From contig CAZCHH010000007.1 of the NCBI GenBank assembly GCA_964498585.1, positions 6,290 to 70,289 on the forward strand: a stretch of DNA of 64,000 nucleotides, read 5' to 3'. This document shows, one piece after another, positions 44,637 through 54,488 of the stretch. The stretch is from JAAYJM01 sp964498585 (GTDB taxonomy: Bacteria > Bacteroidota > Ignavibacteria > Kapaibacteriales > UBA2268). Position 1 is the first letter of the stretch, and every line of letters starts with the position of its first letter. Under the pieces are notes generated by a model that did not search any database, was not told the origin of the DNA, and saw nothing but the letters and a program-made list of their open reading frames with translations. Position numbers and translations under genes: made by a program.

Positions 44637-45572
44637 ATGTTCGATTTTAGAGTCGTATCGGGAAGAGCAAGTAAGATTTTATCTCAAAAAGTAGCAGATA
44701 AGCTCGAAATGGAACTTTCACCAGTAAGCATAAAGAATTTTAGCGATGGTGAAATTTGGGCAAAATATGAAGAAAACATACGTGGAGAAGATTTATTTAT
44801 AATACAAGCCACTAACGCACCTGCTGATAATTTATTAGAGCTATTAATTCTGATAGACGCGGCAAAGCGAGCATCAGCACGTAGAGTAACAGCAGTAATA
44901 CCATATTTCGGATATGCCCGTCAAGACAGAAAAGACCAACCCAGAGTTTCGATAACAGCAAAATTGGTTGCAAATCTTCTTACTCGTTCAGGAGCTGACA
45001 GAGTAATATCAATAGATTTACATTCAGCACAAATTCAAGGTTACTTTGACATTCCATTCGACCATCTCTACGCTTCTCCAGTAATACTTAAACGCCTTTT
45101 AGAATTAGATTTATCCAATACAAGCGTTTGTTCTCCTGATGTAGGTGGAGTAAAAACAGCCCGCTCTTATGCAAAGAAACTTAGCACTGAGCTCGTCCTT
45201 GCCCATAAAATTAGAGATGACAATAAAGTAGAAATAATGAAAGTTATCGGCAACGTTGCAGGAAGAAATATTATCATTGTTGATGATATTGTTGATACTG
45301 CATCTTCTTTCGTAGAATGTGCCAGGTCATTGAAAGAAGCCGGTGCCAATAGAATTATTGGTGCTTGTGTTCACCCTGTTTTATCTAACAAAGCAATTGA
45401 TAAAATTGAAAATAGCGGAATTATTGACAAACTTATTATTACCGATACAATACCTCTAAAAAAATCTTCTCCTATATTGGAAGAGGTCTCTATTTCCGAA
45501 TTATTAGCTGAAGCTATTGCTAGAACTCATAACAATAGTTCTATAAGTTGCTTATTTGAAATAATAAGATAA
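44637..45572 (+). CDS. prs: Ribose-phosphate pyrophosphokinase
   Basis: A 311-residue PRPP synthetase, full length for class I enzymes. Visible motifs: the ATP-binding FSDGEIWAKYEENIRG, the PYFGYARQDRKDQPR flexible loop region, the SIDLHSAQIQGYFDIP segment, and the PRPP loop IIIVDDIVDTASSF. It makes PRPP from ribose-5-phosphate and ATP for nucleotide, His and Trp synthesis. It is followed after 47 nt by rplY, the classic prs-ctc pairing found in many bacteria. Confidence 0.97.
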   Translation: MFDFRVVSGRASKILSQKVADKLEMELSPVSIKNFSDGEIWAKYEENIRGEDLFIIQATNAPADNLLELLILIDAAKRASARRVTAVIPYFGYARQDRKDQPRVSITAKLVANLLTRSGADRVISIDLHSAQIQGYFDIPFDHLYASPVILKRLLELDLSNTSVCSPDVGGVKTARSYAKKLSTELVLAHKIRDDNKVEIMKVIGNVAGRNIIIVDDIVDTASSFVECARSLKEAGANRIIGACVHPVLSNKAIDKIENSGIIDKLIITDTIPLKKSSPILEEVSISELLAEAIARTHNNSSISCLFEIIR

Positions 45573-45619
45573 ATCAAAATTTGAAATTATTTATAATTAA
45601 ATAAAGTGAGGAATAATCA

Positions 45620-46213
45620 ATGAACTCAGTCATTTTATCATCAAAAAGACGTGCAACCGGGAAACAAAACGTAAATAAATTAAGAAAAGAAGGCAACATT
45701 CCCGGTATTTATTATCTTAAAGGTAGTGAAAATATTCCAATCAGTGTTGACCCGAAGGAATTGAAAAATATAGTATATACTAAAGAAACAAAAATGGTTG
45801 AATTAAGTATTGAAGGCGAAAACAAAGTTTTTGATTGCTTTCTTAAAGATGTTACCTTCGACCCTATAACTTCAAAAGTTACTCACTTCGACCTGCTCGG
45901 TGTTTTACCCGGACAAAAAATTACTGTAGAAATTCCAATTACTTTAACCGGAACTCCTATCGGTGTTCGTCAAAGTGGTGGCATCCTTCAACATAATTTA
46001 CGTAAAGTTTCTCTTTCTTGCCTACCTAAAGATGTTCCTAATTCAATAGAAGTTGATGTTACTAATCTTAACCTCGGACAAGCTATTCATCTAAAAGAAA
46101 TAGTTCAACCACAATATGAATTTTCAATTTCAGAAGAAGCTGTTATTGCTCTTGTCTCCGCTTCAAGATTAACTGCTAAAGGAAAAGAAGAACAAGAAGA
46201 AAAGAAAGATTAA
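45620..46213 (+). CDS. rplY: Ribosomal protein bL25 (general stress protein Ctc form)
   Basis: A 197-residue protein with the N-terminal 5S-rRNA-binding L25 domain (SSKRRATGKQNVNKLRKEGN ... VTHFDLLGV) and the longer C-terminal beta domain of the Ctc type (KITVEIPITLTGTPIGVRQ ... NLGQAIHLKEI). Start ATG 45620 has GAGG upstream. Placed directly after prs and followed by a strong terminator. Confidence 0.96.
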   Translation: MNSVILSSKRRATGKQNVNKLRKEGNIPGIYYLKGSENIPISVDPKELKNIVYTKETKMVELSIEGENKVFDCFLKDVTFDPITSKVTHFDLLGVLPGQKITVEIPITLTGTPIGVRQSGGILQHNLRKVSLSCLPKDVPNSIEVDVTNLNLGQAIHLKEIVQPQYEFSISEEAVIALVSASRLTAKGKEEQEEKKD

Positions 46214-46242
46214 AAGTTTCTATAAATGGTTATAATATGAAA

Positions 46243-46272
46243 AAATCCTCCTACGATGGAGGATTTTTTTTT
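46243..46272 (+). terminator. Rho-independent terminator of prs-rplY
   Basis: AAATCCTCC (46243-46251), loop TACGAT, GGAGGATTT (46258-46266), running into nine T ending at 46272. Confidence 0.92.
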
Positions 46273-46612
46273 ATTACTCAGAATATTTTGAAGCTTTAAA
46301 CTAAGCTTATTTTTGTTGGCTGTGCCTTTAAAATATATGCAAAAGATATAATATCAGCAGGATAAAACCTCAAATTTAAAATCAAAAGAATTCAATTCCC
46401 TAAATTTTTATTTGTTCATTAATGCTTAAATGTTCTAATTCTATACTTTTTTTTATTTTAAAAATATTAAAATCTGATGTAGCAGAACAAAATTTAATAA
46501 TATATATATTATTATTCTTATAAATATTATTCATTTTATTAATTTATAAACTAATATTTTTATATTTTTATATAATTGAATATATAAATAAATGAAATTT
46601 TGCTGTAAAAAG

Positions 46613-46927
46613 ATATATTAATTTAGTAGAAAGATATTTTATTACTAAATATTTTTATCCTTTTAATTAATTTTGTAATCTTTCTATTGATTATTTTTAT
46701 CTTCCTATTGAATCATTTTATCTTTCTAATATATCTTGTAATCTTTCTGTTGTATTTATTTATCTTCCTAATAATTTTTGTAATCTTTTTACTAATTATT
46801 TTTATCTTCCTAATAATTCTATTAATCTTTCTATTGATTATTTTTATCTTTTTATTAGTATTTTTTATCTTTTTATTGGATACTTTACTCTTTTAATTGA
46901 TTTATTTAATCTTTCTACAAATATACT
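46613..46927 (+). repeat. Phased 21-bp AT-rich array 2
   Basis: Two leader units (46613, 46634) and thirteen repeat units in exact 21-bp register from 46655 to 46927 (starts 46655, 46676, 46697, 46718, 46739, 46760, 46781, 46802, 46823, 46844, 46865, 46886, 46907). Each starts TWATCTTTY or a near form; typical units read TAATCTTTCTATTGATTATT plus T, and TTATCTTCCTAATAATTTTT plus G. There is no indel in 273 bp. The leader unit ATATTTTATTACTAAATATT matches that of array 1. The rest of the gap 46273-47123 shows only AT-rich sequence with no gene. Confidence 0.88.
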
Positions 46928-47123
46928 ATACTTTAATCAATACAGAACAATTCATATTTAAACTTCAAGCTATCGGATAGCTTATTCTGGTTGGAATGTA
47001 TTCTAAATCTGAGAAGTTTTTTTCAATAAAAAATATTTTAAAATTTTAATAATTTTTCTTGCTTTTAAAAATTTTATTTGCTTAATTGTAGTCGTATGAA
47101 TAAGAAATTGAAAGAAATAATTT

Positions 47124-49127
47124 ATGTTATTAAATTTCAAAATAATTATAAAATCTAAAAAAATAAATAAGAAAGAATTATTTTTATTAATTTTTTTATT
47201 TCTCACATTATACAATTATTTACGTTCTGAAAGCAGCGAGCAGGATTTATACGAATTAAGTCTAACTGAATTATCTCAAATAAAGGTTAGTTCCGTTTCT
47301 AAAGTATCAGAATATATTAATGAAGTTCAATCAACAGTCTATATCGTTACAAAAGAAGAAATAAAAGAAAAGGGCTATTTTAGTATTGATGAGGTTTTGT
47401 CAGATATTCCTGGTTTTCAATTCAGAAACATTCAGGGATTTAACAGTTATACATTTCAAAGAGGCATACCAAATCAAAATAATTTAATACTTATGCTGAT
47501 TGATGGAGTTCAAATTAATGAGTTAAACTCCGGAGGATTTTATGGTGGCTATCAATACAACCTATCTAATGTTGACAGAATAGAAATAATTTCTGGGCCT
47601 TCTTCAGCGGTTTATGGAACCAACGCTGTAACAGGTGTAATTAATATTATTACCAAAAGTGCTTTAATTAATCAATTTGAAGTTAATGCCAGAGCTGGAA
47701 CATTTAATACATTAGGCGCAGATTTTAATTATAGCTATACAAATGAAAAAAAAGATTTCGGAGTTAGATTGGCTGCTATGGCAAAACATACTGATAAAAC
47801 AGATTTGAAAGGTGATGCTGGTGACAATAATTGGTCTGATTTATTAAATAATTTCGAAAAAGATTATTCCGTAGATTTTAAAATTAACTGGATGAATTTT
47901 ACATTTGGAACAAATTTTATTAATGAAAAATCATCAATGGCAACCAATGAAAAATCTGTTGGAACAATATACAGAGATTTTGGTACTCTTTGGAATATTC
48001 AGTTTTTGAATAATTACTTAAACTTCAGAAGCAAATTTACAGATAATTTTGAATTTAGTTCTACTTTATACAATCGGAACACAACCGTTCTAGATAATAC
48101 TATTTATTACGTCCTCGATACAGGGCAGGTTGGTTGCTACCGTCCAAATAACCTTACCGGAATAGAAAATATATTTCAATATAATATAGCAAGTTTCTTA
48201 TCATTAGTTGGTGGATTGACATTTGAATACGAACAATTAGCAAAAAATTATTCTTATTCATACAGTAATTCAATTTATGAAAAGCCAGAACCACCAGATA
48301 AACCAGAAATGGAGCATAACTATTTAACAAGTATTTTTATTGAACCAAAAATTAATATATCAAATTCCTTTTATTTAACTACAGGTATCAGATATGATAA
48401 TAGTAGCATTTACGACCAGGTGTTAACTCCGAGCATAGGTGTTTCTTATAATTATTTAAATCACAGAATACGCTTTTCATATTCTGAAGCTTTTCGCGCA
48501 CCGAAGCCCTGGGATTATTATAACGGATTAGGTAATCCCGGACTTGAATCAGAAAGAATGAAGACTTTTGAAGCTGCTTTAAACCTCGCCTTTACAAGTA
48601 ATTACAGGTTTGATATCGTTGCTTACAGGAATAGTTTTATAAACGCCATTACAAAAGATTTTATTGGTGATAATTACAGATGGATAAATGAAGGAGAGAT
48701 AAACACTTTAGGTTTTGAGCTATGGTTAAGTTCAGCTTATGAGAATTTTAAATATTCTTTAAATTATACTTTTACTGACAGCAGGAATAAAGATGACAAT
48801 TATATTCCTGAAATTAGCAAACATACAGCTAATGCCAGTATAACATATCTTTTTAACAAGGATATTAGTTTAAACTTTCGGGCAAATTACGTTGGCAAAA
48901 GAGAAAATCCGGTAATAATTAGCTCTACTAACAGCAAACAAGTTGATCCGTTTATTATTTTTCATTCTACTCTTTCTCTAATGAATTTCAAAGGATTAAC
49001 AATTCAGTTGATAGCTAAAAACCTTTTTAATACAAAATACTATCATACATCGAACAGAACACCGGACAGATATAGACAGGCAGAACGTTCTTTCCTTTTT
49101 TCAGTAAGCTATTCATTAACGGAATAA
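47124..49127 (+). CDS. TonB-dependent outer-membrane receptor
   Basis: A 667-residue receptor with an N-terminal signal segment (LFLLIFLFLTLYNYL, ~24-38). A plug domain follows, with YSIDEVLSDIPGFQFRN-like and IEIISGPSSAVYGTNAVTGV stretches (~70-185). A 22-strand barrel ends at YSLTE. It resembles the vitamin B12/iron-siderophore branch. No substrate is evident. It lies 8 nt before the YfiR-kinase gene, so receptor and sensor are likely one transcript; a link between uptake and the two-component genes is inference. Confidence 0.9.
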   Translation: MLLNFKIIIKSKKINKKELFLLIFLFLTLYNYLRSESSEQDLYELSLTELSQIKVSSVSKVSEYINEVQSTVYIVTKEEIKEKGYFSIDEVLSDIPGFQFRNIQGFNSYTFQRGIPNQNNLILMLIDGVQINELNSGGFYGGYQYNLSNVDRIEIISGPSSAVYGTNAVTGVINIITKSALINQFEVNARAGTFNTLGADFNYSYTNEKKDFGVRLAAMAKHTDKTDLKGDAGDNNWSDLLNNFEKDYSVDFKINWMNFTFGTNFINEKSSMATNEKSVGTIYRDFGTLWNIQFLNNYLNFRSKFTDNFEFSSTLYNRNTTVLDNTIYYVLDTGQVGCYRPNNLTGIENIFQYNIASFLSLVGGLTFEYEQLAKNYSYSYSNSIYEKPEPPDKPEMEHNYLTSIFIEPKINISNSFYLTTGIRYDNSSIYDQVLTPSIGVSYNYLNHRIRFSYSEAFRAPKPWDYYNGLGNPGLESERMKTFEAALNLAFTSNYRFDIVAYRNSFINAITKDFIGDNYRWINEGEINTLGFELWLSSAYENFKYSLNYTFTDSRNKDDNYIPEISKHTANASITYLFNKDISLNFRANYVGKRENPVIISSTNSKQVDPFIIFHSTLSLMNFKGLTIQLIAKNLFNTKYYHTSNRTPDRYRQAERSFLFSVSYSLTE

Positions 49128-49135
49128 GATATTAT

Positions 49136-50974
49136 ATGAAAAAGTCATCTAAATATTTTTTATTTATTCTTTTCTTTATGCTATCTTCAAAATTAATTTC
49201 TGCAGAAACGGATAAAGCTCAAATTTTCGCTGCTTACATTAATAATTTTGTTAAATATACCACTTGGACAAACGAAAATCAATTAGATAGCTTTAGAATT
49301 GTCGTAATAACAAAAAGTTATGAAATAGAACAGAAATTCATAAAATTTGCTTCCGGCAGAAAAATAAAAAACAAACCTGTTAATTTAAAAGTATTTCGAA
49401 CCATTCCAAGTTTAGACAAAGTAAATTTAATACTTCTTACAAAAGATTGTGAGAATTTTTTGCTTAATATATATAATATAATTGAAGGAAAACCAATCCT
49501 GCTGGTAACTGAAGATTATCCTGAAAAAAATGCCGTAATGATAAATCTTTATGAGACAGAAGAAAAACAAATCAAATTTGAAGTAAATGAAAATAATATA
49601 ATAAATCAATCTTTAAGTATTGACCCTGAAGTCCTGCTTGCAGGTGGAACCAGTATTGACATTGCAAGTCTTTACAGGAAATCACAGCTCAAAATGATAG
49701 ATATGCAGCGTATAATCGATAAAATGAAAGATTCTCTGAATAGCTTAAATCAAAATATACAAGAAGCTAATTTAGAAATTTCTGAAAAACAAGAAGAGTT
49801 AACCGGACATTTAAAAGAAATTAATTCGCATAAGCAACTTATTGAAAGTCAAAAATTAGACCTAATGAATTATATCAATCAATTTAACAGCTAAAAAAAA
49901 CTACTTAAAAATCAAAGAGATTCTATTCAGGAAACAGGCATTATCTTATTAAAACAAAAGGAAGAAATTAATCAACATAGTGATGAACTTAAAGAGCAGT
50001 TAAGTGAATTAGAATCTAAAGAAAAAAATATTTTTGAATTGAACAGGCAAATTAAAAGTAAAAATATTACTTTAGATAGTCAATCTGAAAGAATACTTCG
50101 CCAGACCCAACTTATTTATGCTCTGATAATTATAGCATTTTTAGTTATTCTACTCATTATTGCTATTTATTTGGGATACAGGAATTATAAAAAGAACTCT
50201 TTATTGCTATCCAGGCAAAAGTTAGAAATAGAAGAAAAGTTAAAAGAAGTAGAGAAATTAAATTTAAAATTGAAAGAAGCAGACAAATATAAATCCATAT
50301 TTTTAGCGAGTATGAGCCATGAGCTAAGGACTCCTCTTAATTCAATTATTGGATATACTGGAATTTTACTTATGGGAATGGCTGGCGAATTAAACGAAGA
50401 ACAAAAAAATCAGCTAAAAAAAGTTAAAAATAATGGCTCCCACCTACTTAATTTAATAAATGAAGTTCTTGATATTTCAAAAATAGAAGCTGGCAAAGCT
50501 GAATTAGAATTTGAAGAATTTCAGCTTAAATCATTAATTACTGAAATTACAGATATGGTTCTTATAAAAGCTAATGAGAAGAATTTGAAATTGTTTACCG
50601 ATATTCCAGAAGAATTTATCATTTATAGCGATAAAAGAAGAATTAAGCAGGTTATATTGAATTTGGTCAGCAATGCCGTTAATTATACTTCTGAAGGGTC
50701 AGTTTCAATTAAATCTATGCAAATAAATGAAAACAAGTTAAAAGTTTCTGTTATTGACACTGGAATTGGAATACCAAAAGAGGATTTGAATCGCTTATTT
50801 CAACCATTTCAACAAATCGATTCATCTTTAACCAAACATAATAAAGGAACTGGCCTTGGGCTTTATTTATCGAGAAAGCTTCTAACTCAATTAGAAGGAG
50901 AAATATTTGTTAAAAGTGAAAATGGTAAAGGTAGTGAATTTTATATTGAAATTCCATTTAGAATAAATAAATGA
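49136..50974 (+). pseudogene. YfiR-domain sensor histidine kinase with one in-frame TAA
   Basis: One continuous frame of 612 codons, broken only by TAA at 49892-49894. Order: signal peptide; YfiR/DUF4154 domain (DKAQIFAAYINNFVKYTTW, to ~175); long coiled coil (~185-300); the stop within the coil (NQFNS, stop, KKLLKNQ); membrane helix IYALIIIAFLVILLIIAI; HisKA (SMSHELRTPLNSIIGY); HATPase with NAVNY, DTGIGIP and GTGLGL. The coiled coil continues in the same frame after the stop, so this was one gene. Truncation would give a secreted YfiR fragment; a restart at TTG 50039 could make a membrane kinase without its sensor. Suppression or base-calling error are alternatives. Confidence 0.82.
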
Positions 50975-50980
50975 GGTCTT

Positions 50981-51340
50981 ATGAAAAAAGTATTAATTAT
51001 AGAAGATAATGAAGATAATTTATATTTGATAGAGTTTATTTTAAGAACTCTTAATTTAGAAATAATTTCTGCAAAAAACGGCTATGATGGTTTAAAAATG
51101 GCTATGAATGAAAATCCAGACTTAATACTAATGGACATACAACTTCCGGATATTAACGGATTAGAAGTTACAAAACTAATAAGAAACGTAGAAAAATGCA
51201 GAAATATTCCAATAGTTGCTATTACTTCTTATGCTATGACTGGCGACAGACAAAGGTCTCTTGATGCAGGATGCACCGGTTACATTGAAAAGCCATTAAA
51301 TCCGGAAACTTTTGCCGATAGTGTTTTAAAATATTTGTAA
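50981..51340 (+). CDS. Single-domain response regulator
   Basis: A 119-residue CheY-like receiver. Acidic pair EDNEDN at the start, phosphorylated Asp in LILMDIQLPDINGLE (~52), conserved Thr/Ser in AITSYAMTG and Lys in YIEKPLNP. No output domain. It starts 6 nt after the kinase gene and is presumably its phosphate acceptor or a relay between the two kinases of the cluster. Confidence 0.92.
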   Translation: MKKVLIIEDNEDNLYLIEFILRTLNLEIISAKNGYDGLKMAMNENPDLILMDIQLPDINGLEVTKLIRNVEKCRNIPIVAITSYAMTGDRQRSLDAGCTGYIEKPLNPETFADSVLKYL

Positions 51341-51437
51341 AATCTTTAGTAATATTACACTTACGCTCTCTGCTCTCAAGAGCTGAGTGAGTCGAATTAA
51401 TAAATATTAATAAAAATTCTTTGTTAAAGGAAACAAA

Positions 51438-53063
51438 ATGAAAATTTTAATTGTTGATGACACTACTGATAGTAGAGAAATGCTCTTATTCTTGCTTGAA
51501 AAGAATAATTTTGAGTGTAAATCTGCATGCAACGGAAAAGAAGCGCTTGAAATTCTCCACTCTAACGAAAAATTTGATTTAATTATCTCTGATATTTTAA
51601 TGCCGGTAATGGATGGTTACCAATTCTGTAAATATGTAAAAGAAGATGAGAATTTACAAAAAATTAATTTTATGTTTTATACTGCAACATACAATGAAAA
51701 AAAAGATGAAGAATTTTCTCTATCCCTCGGCGCACAACGTTTTATTGTTAAGCCATAGGAACCGAGTTTTTTATTAAATGTTATTAATGAAATTAAGAAT
51801 GAATTGGAAAGTGGGATTGATATAAAAATTAAAAAAATTGAAATTGCTGAAACTGAAATATACAAACTGTATAGCGAACGGTTAGTAAACAAATTAGAAA
51901 AAAGAAATCTTGATTTAGAAAAAGAAGTTAAGATTAGGCAAGAAACTGAAGAAATGCTAAGAAAAAGTGAAGAAAGGTTTTTCCTCGCTATTGAAGGTTC
52001 TCAAGATGGTTTATGGGACTGGGATATTATTAATAATTGTACATATTTTTCTCCAAGATGGAAAGAAATAATTGGTTTTAATGATGAAGAATTTGAAAAT
52101 ACATTTCAAAATTGGAAAGAGCATATTCATCAGGACGATAAAGAAAACGTTTTAGAAGAACTTAACAAGCATCTAAAAGGTTTAATTCCTTTCTATCAGG
52201 TAGAATTCAGAATGAAGTGTAAAGATGATTCTTACAAATGGATTCAAAGCAGAGGCAAAGCAATTTTTGATGATAACAAACAACCAATTCGTATGGCTGG
52301 CTCTCATACTGAAATATCTTTCAAAAAGAAGTATGAAGCTGAACTTAAAGAAGCAAAAGAACGAGCTGAGGAAAGCGACAAGTTGAAATCTGCTTTTCTT
52401 GCTAATTTGAGCCATGAAATACGGACTCCTATGAATGGTATCCTCGGATTTACTCAACTTCTGAAAAAATCTCAACTTTCTTTTGAAGATACCAATGAAT
52501 ACTTAAATATTATAGAAACAAGTACCAAACGTTTACTTAACATTATTAACAACTTAATTGATATATCTAAAATTGATACCGGACAAGTAAAAATCCATAC
52601 TAACGATACTAATGTAAACGAAATTATTCAATATTTATATTCATTTTACAAACCGACTGTAGAAAATAAAGGAATAAAATTCATTCATAAATGCGATTTG
52701 ACTGATAGTGAATCTATAATAATCACTGATAGCGAAAAACTGACTGCCATACTTACCAACCTGTTAAATAATTCAATAAAGTTTTCTTTTAGCGGAACGA
52801 TTGAATTTGGATATAAAAAAATTAATAATTTTTTGGAATTCTATGTATTAGACAATGGAATTGGAATTGCTAAAGACAAGCAGGAAATAATTTTTAAGAG
52901 TTTTGTTCAGGAAAATATAAGTTTATCAAGAAATTACGAAGGTGCTGGTTTAGGACTTTCAATCGCAAAATCTTATATTGAGCTTTTAGGTGGAAGTGTT
53001 TGGGTAGAATCTGATTTGGGAAAAGGAGCAAAATTCTATTTTACTTTACCAATCAATTGTTAA
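51438..53063 (+). pseudogene. Receiver-PAS-histidine kinase hybrid with one in-frame TAG
   Basis: One frame of 541 codons broken only by TAG at 51756-51758. Order: receiver (MKILIVDDTTDSREMLLFLL; Asp in LIISDILMPVMDG), whose last helix continues after the stop (RFIVKP, stop, EPSFLLNVINEI); coiled coil (~130-170); PAS (FFLAIEGSQDGLWDWDI ... HIHQDDKENV ... KWIQSRGKAIFDD); HisKA (NLSHEIRTPMNGILGF); HATPase (NNSIKF, DNGIGIA, GAGLGLSIA). Receivers of this type commonly have KPxEP here, so the stop probably replaced Gln (CAG to TAG). Without suppression the kinase part would need to restart internally. Confidence 0.85.
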
Positions 53064-53081
53064 ATAAAAAAGAATAATAAG

Positions 53082-53459
53082 ATGGAAAATAAGTATAATT
53101 TTCTTATTGTTGAAGATGATAATATTTCTACTAAGCTAATTAGTGTCTATATTAACAGAATGAGTAATAAGATTTTTTATGCAAAGAACGGATTTGATGC
53201 TATTGAAATATGTAAAAAAAACCCGGAAATTGACATTATTCTTATGGATATAAAAATGCCTTTTTTAGATGGATACAATACTACAAAGAAGATTAGAGAA
53301 TTTAATAAAAATGTTTTTATTGTTGCTCAAACCTCATTTTCAACAAAAGAAGACAAAGATTTAGCTATAGAAGTTGGCTGCAATGTTTATATCAGTAAAC
53401 CTTATAGCAGCGAAGATTTAATTTCTTTGATTCAAGAAAAATTTATAAGAAACAAATAA
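53082..53459 (+). CDS. Single-domain response regulator
   Basis: A 125-residue receiver: FLIVEDDNIS acidic pocket, Asp in IILMDIKMPFLDGYN, Thr in IVAQTSFSTKED, Lys in ISKPYSSEDL. It lies 18 nt after the hybrid kinase gene and closes the signalling cluster. Confidence 0.9.
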   Translation: MENKYNFLIVEDDNISTKLISVYINRMSNKIFYAKNGFDAIEICKKNPEIDIILMDIKMPFLDGYNTTKKIREFNKNVFIVAQTSFSTKEDKDLAIEVGCNVYISKPYSSEDLISLIQEKFIRNK

Positions 53460-53539
53460 ATTTGAATTACAAAGGTTTGTGAGGAAAACTTATATTTGCT
53501 GTTTAATATGCAATTTAGATTTCATCAGCTTTCCTTTTG

Positions 53540-53613
53540 CACACCCGTAGGGATTCGAACCCTAAACCTTCTGATCCGAAGTCAGATGCTCTGTCCAGTT
53601 GAGCTACGGGTGC
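53540..53613 (-). tRNA. tRNA-Arg (TCG)
   Basis: On the minus strand: acceptor GCACCCG pairing with CGGGTGT (one G-U pair), D arm AGCTCAACTGGACAGAGC, anticodon stem TCTGA/TCAGA with loop CTTCGGA giving TCG, variable loop, T arm AGGGTTCGAATCCCT, discriminator G. CCA is not encoded. A tyrosine-recombinase relic lies 120 bp upstream of its 5' end. Confidence 0.95.
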
Positions 53614-53732
53614 AATGTCTTATTTTGTAGTGCTAATCTATGTTATTTCGTTTTTTACTTTTTTTGTATTTTATCTTATTTTTCGGTTTCTTGACGTTTT
53701 AAGCGGTTTTACGTGCCTTTTTTCGTGCAATT

Positions 53733-54034
53733 TTAATGTAAATTGTCTAATACGTTTCTTAATTTTTCTGTGTTGTATCCCTTGTAATAGCCAAGTGTAG
53801 TGTTTATATCTGAATGACGCATTAAGTCTTTCACATCACTCAAACTCACATCATTATCAAACAACTTCTTACTGAAACTTTTCCTGAATCCGTGAAAACT
53901 CCTGCCAGCTTTTTTATTCCTAACCTTTTTTCACGATGACGGAGACTTTTCTGCAAACGTGATATTTGATTGTTTGTGTAACCAAATAGAGTATTGCTTT
54001 TTACCAATTTAAGAATTTTTTCTATTATTTCCAA
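53733..54034 (-). pseudogene. Tyrosine recombinase (integrase) C-terminal relic
   Basis: Reading leftward, one frame gives NTLFGYTNNQISRLQKSLRH then GIKK. After a frameshift near 53910 the next frame gives SFHGFRKSFSKKLFD, VKDLMRHSDINTTLGYYKGY and ends NVLDNLH at 53733. HGFR carries the conserved His and Arg, LMRHSDINTT the next His, and GYYKGY the nucleophilic Tyr. Only the C-terminal ~95 residues remain. It is next to tRNA-Arg, the usual neighbourhood of an integrated element. Confidence 0.8.
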
Positions 54035-54092
54035 AACTTTTTTAGAAATCGGGAAGATTTACGCCTATAAATCGAACCTGGTATTTTGTTTT

Positions 54093-54344
54093 TCATTGCT
54101 TCTTACCTATTATTCGCTCAAGCAAGTCCGCCATTACTTCGTTTTTTGCCCGTATCTCCAACATTTTGTTATCTACATTATCATTCCCTTTTAATTTCTC
54201 TCTTAACTCCTCATTCTCACGTTTCAGTTTTTCAAAATTCACAATATTATTTCTTTCATTCACGATTTTCATATCTCCAATTCCTAATATTAACCAATTT
54301 GGGCTGTAATCAATTAAATAATCAAATAATGTTAATAATTTCAA
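54093..54344 (-). pseudogene. Tail of a XRE-type phage-repressor-like regulator
   Basis: An 83-residue frame reading LFDYLIDYSPNWLILGIGDM and then a charged coiled coil ending ELLERIIGKKQ-like. The PNWLILGIGDM part matches the end of helix-turn-helix domains of phage-type repressors (usually NPxWLLTGEGEM). Stops lie directly upstream, so the DNA-binding half is missing. It lies 58 bp upstream of the integrase relic on the same strand, consistent with the remains of one integrated element. Confidence 0.5.
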
Positions 54345-54488
54345 TTATGCTGTTTATTCCGAAATATTATAATAAATTAGCAGAAAGAGAAGATTTGTTA
54401 GATAGCAAAACTGATATAGTAACAAGATTTCTTAATATTCAAAAAAAAATGAAGACTGAATATGAATTTGTAATATAGGAAGAAGATT

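Noticed and set aside
46687..46896. Open frame of 69 hydrophobic residues (repeating IFLLIIF-like heptads)
   Set aside because: It is the translation of the 21-bp array; frame is open only because 21 is a multiple of three and the unit lacks stops in that frame.
49892..51758. Reassigned stop codons (TAA/TAG read as sense)
   Set aside because: Most genes end normally at TAA or TAG, and the three interrupted genes are better explained by nonsense mutation or sequence error.
53615..53800. Plus-strand hydrophobic frame after tRNA-Arg
   Set aside because: Overlaps the integrase relic on the other strand; low-complexity F/V/L composition of AT-rich DNA.
54086..54478. Plus-strand frame of 130 codons
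   Set aside because: Most of it is antisense to the repressor-tail relic; only the last ~43 codons (from 54347) could matter and show no family.
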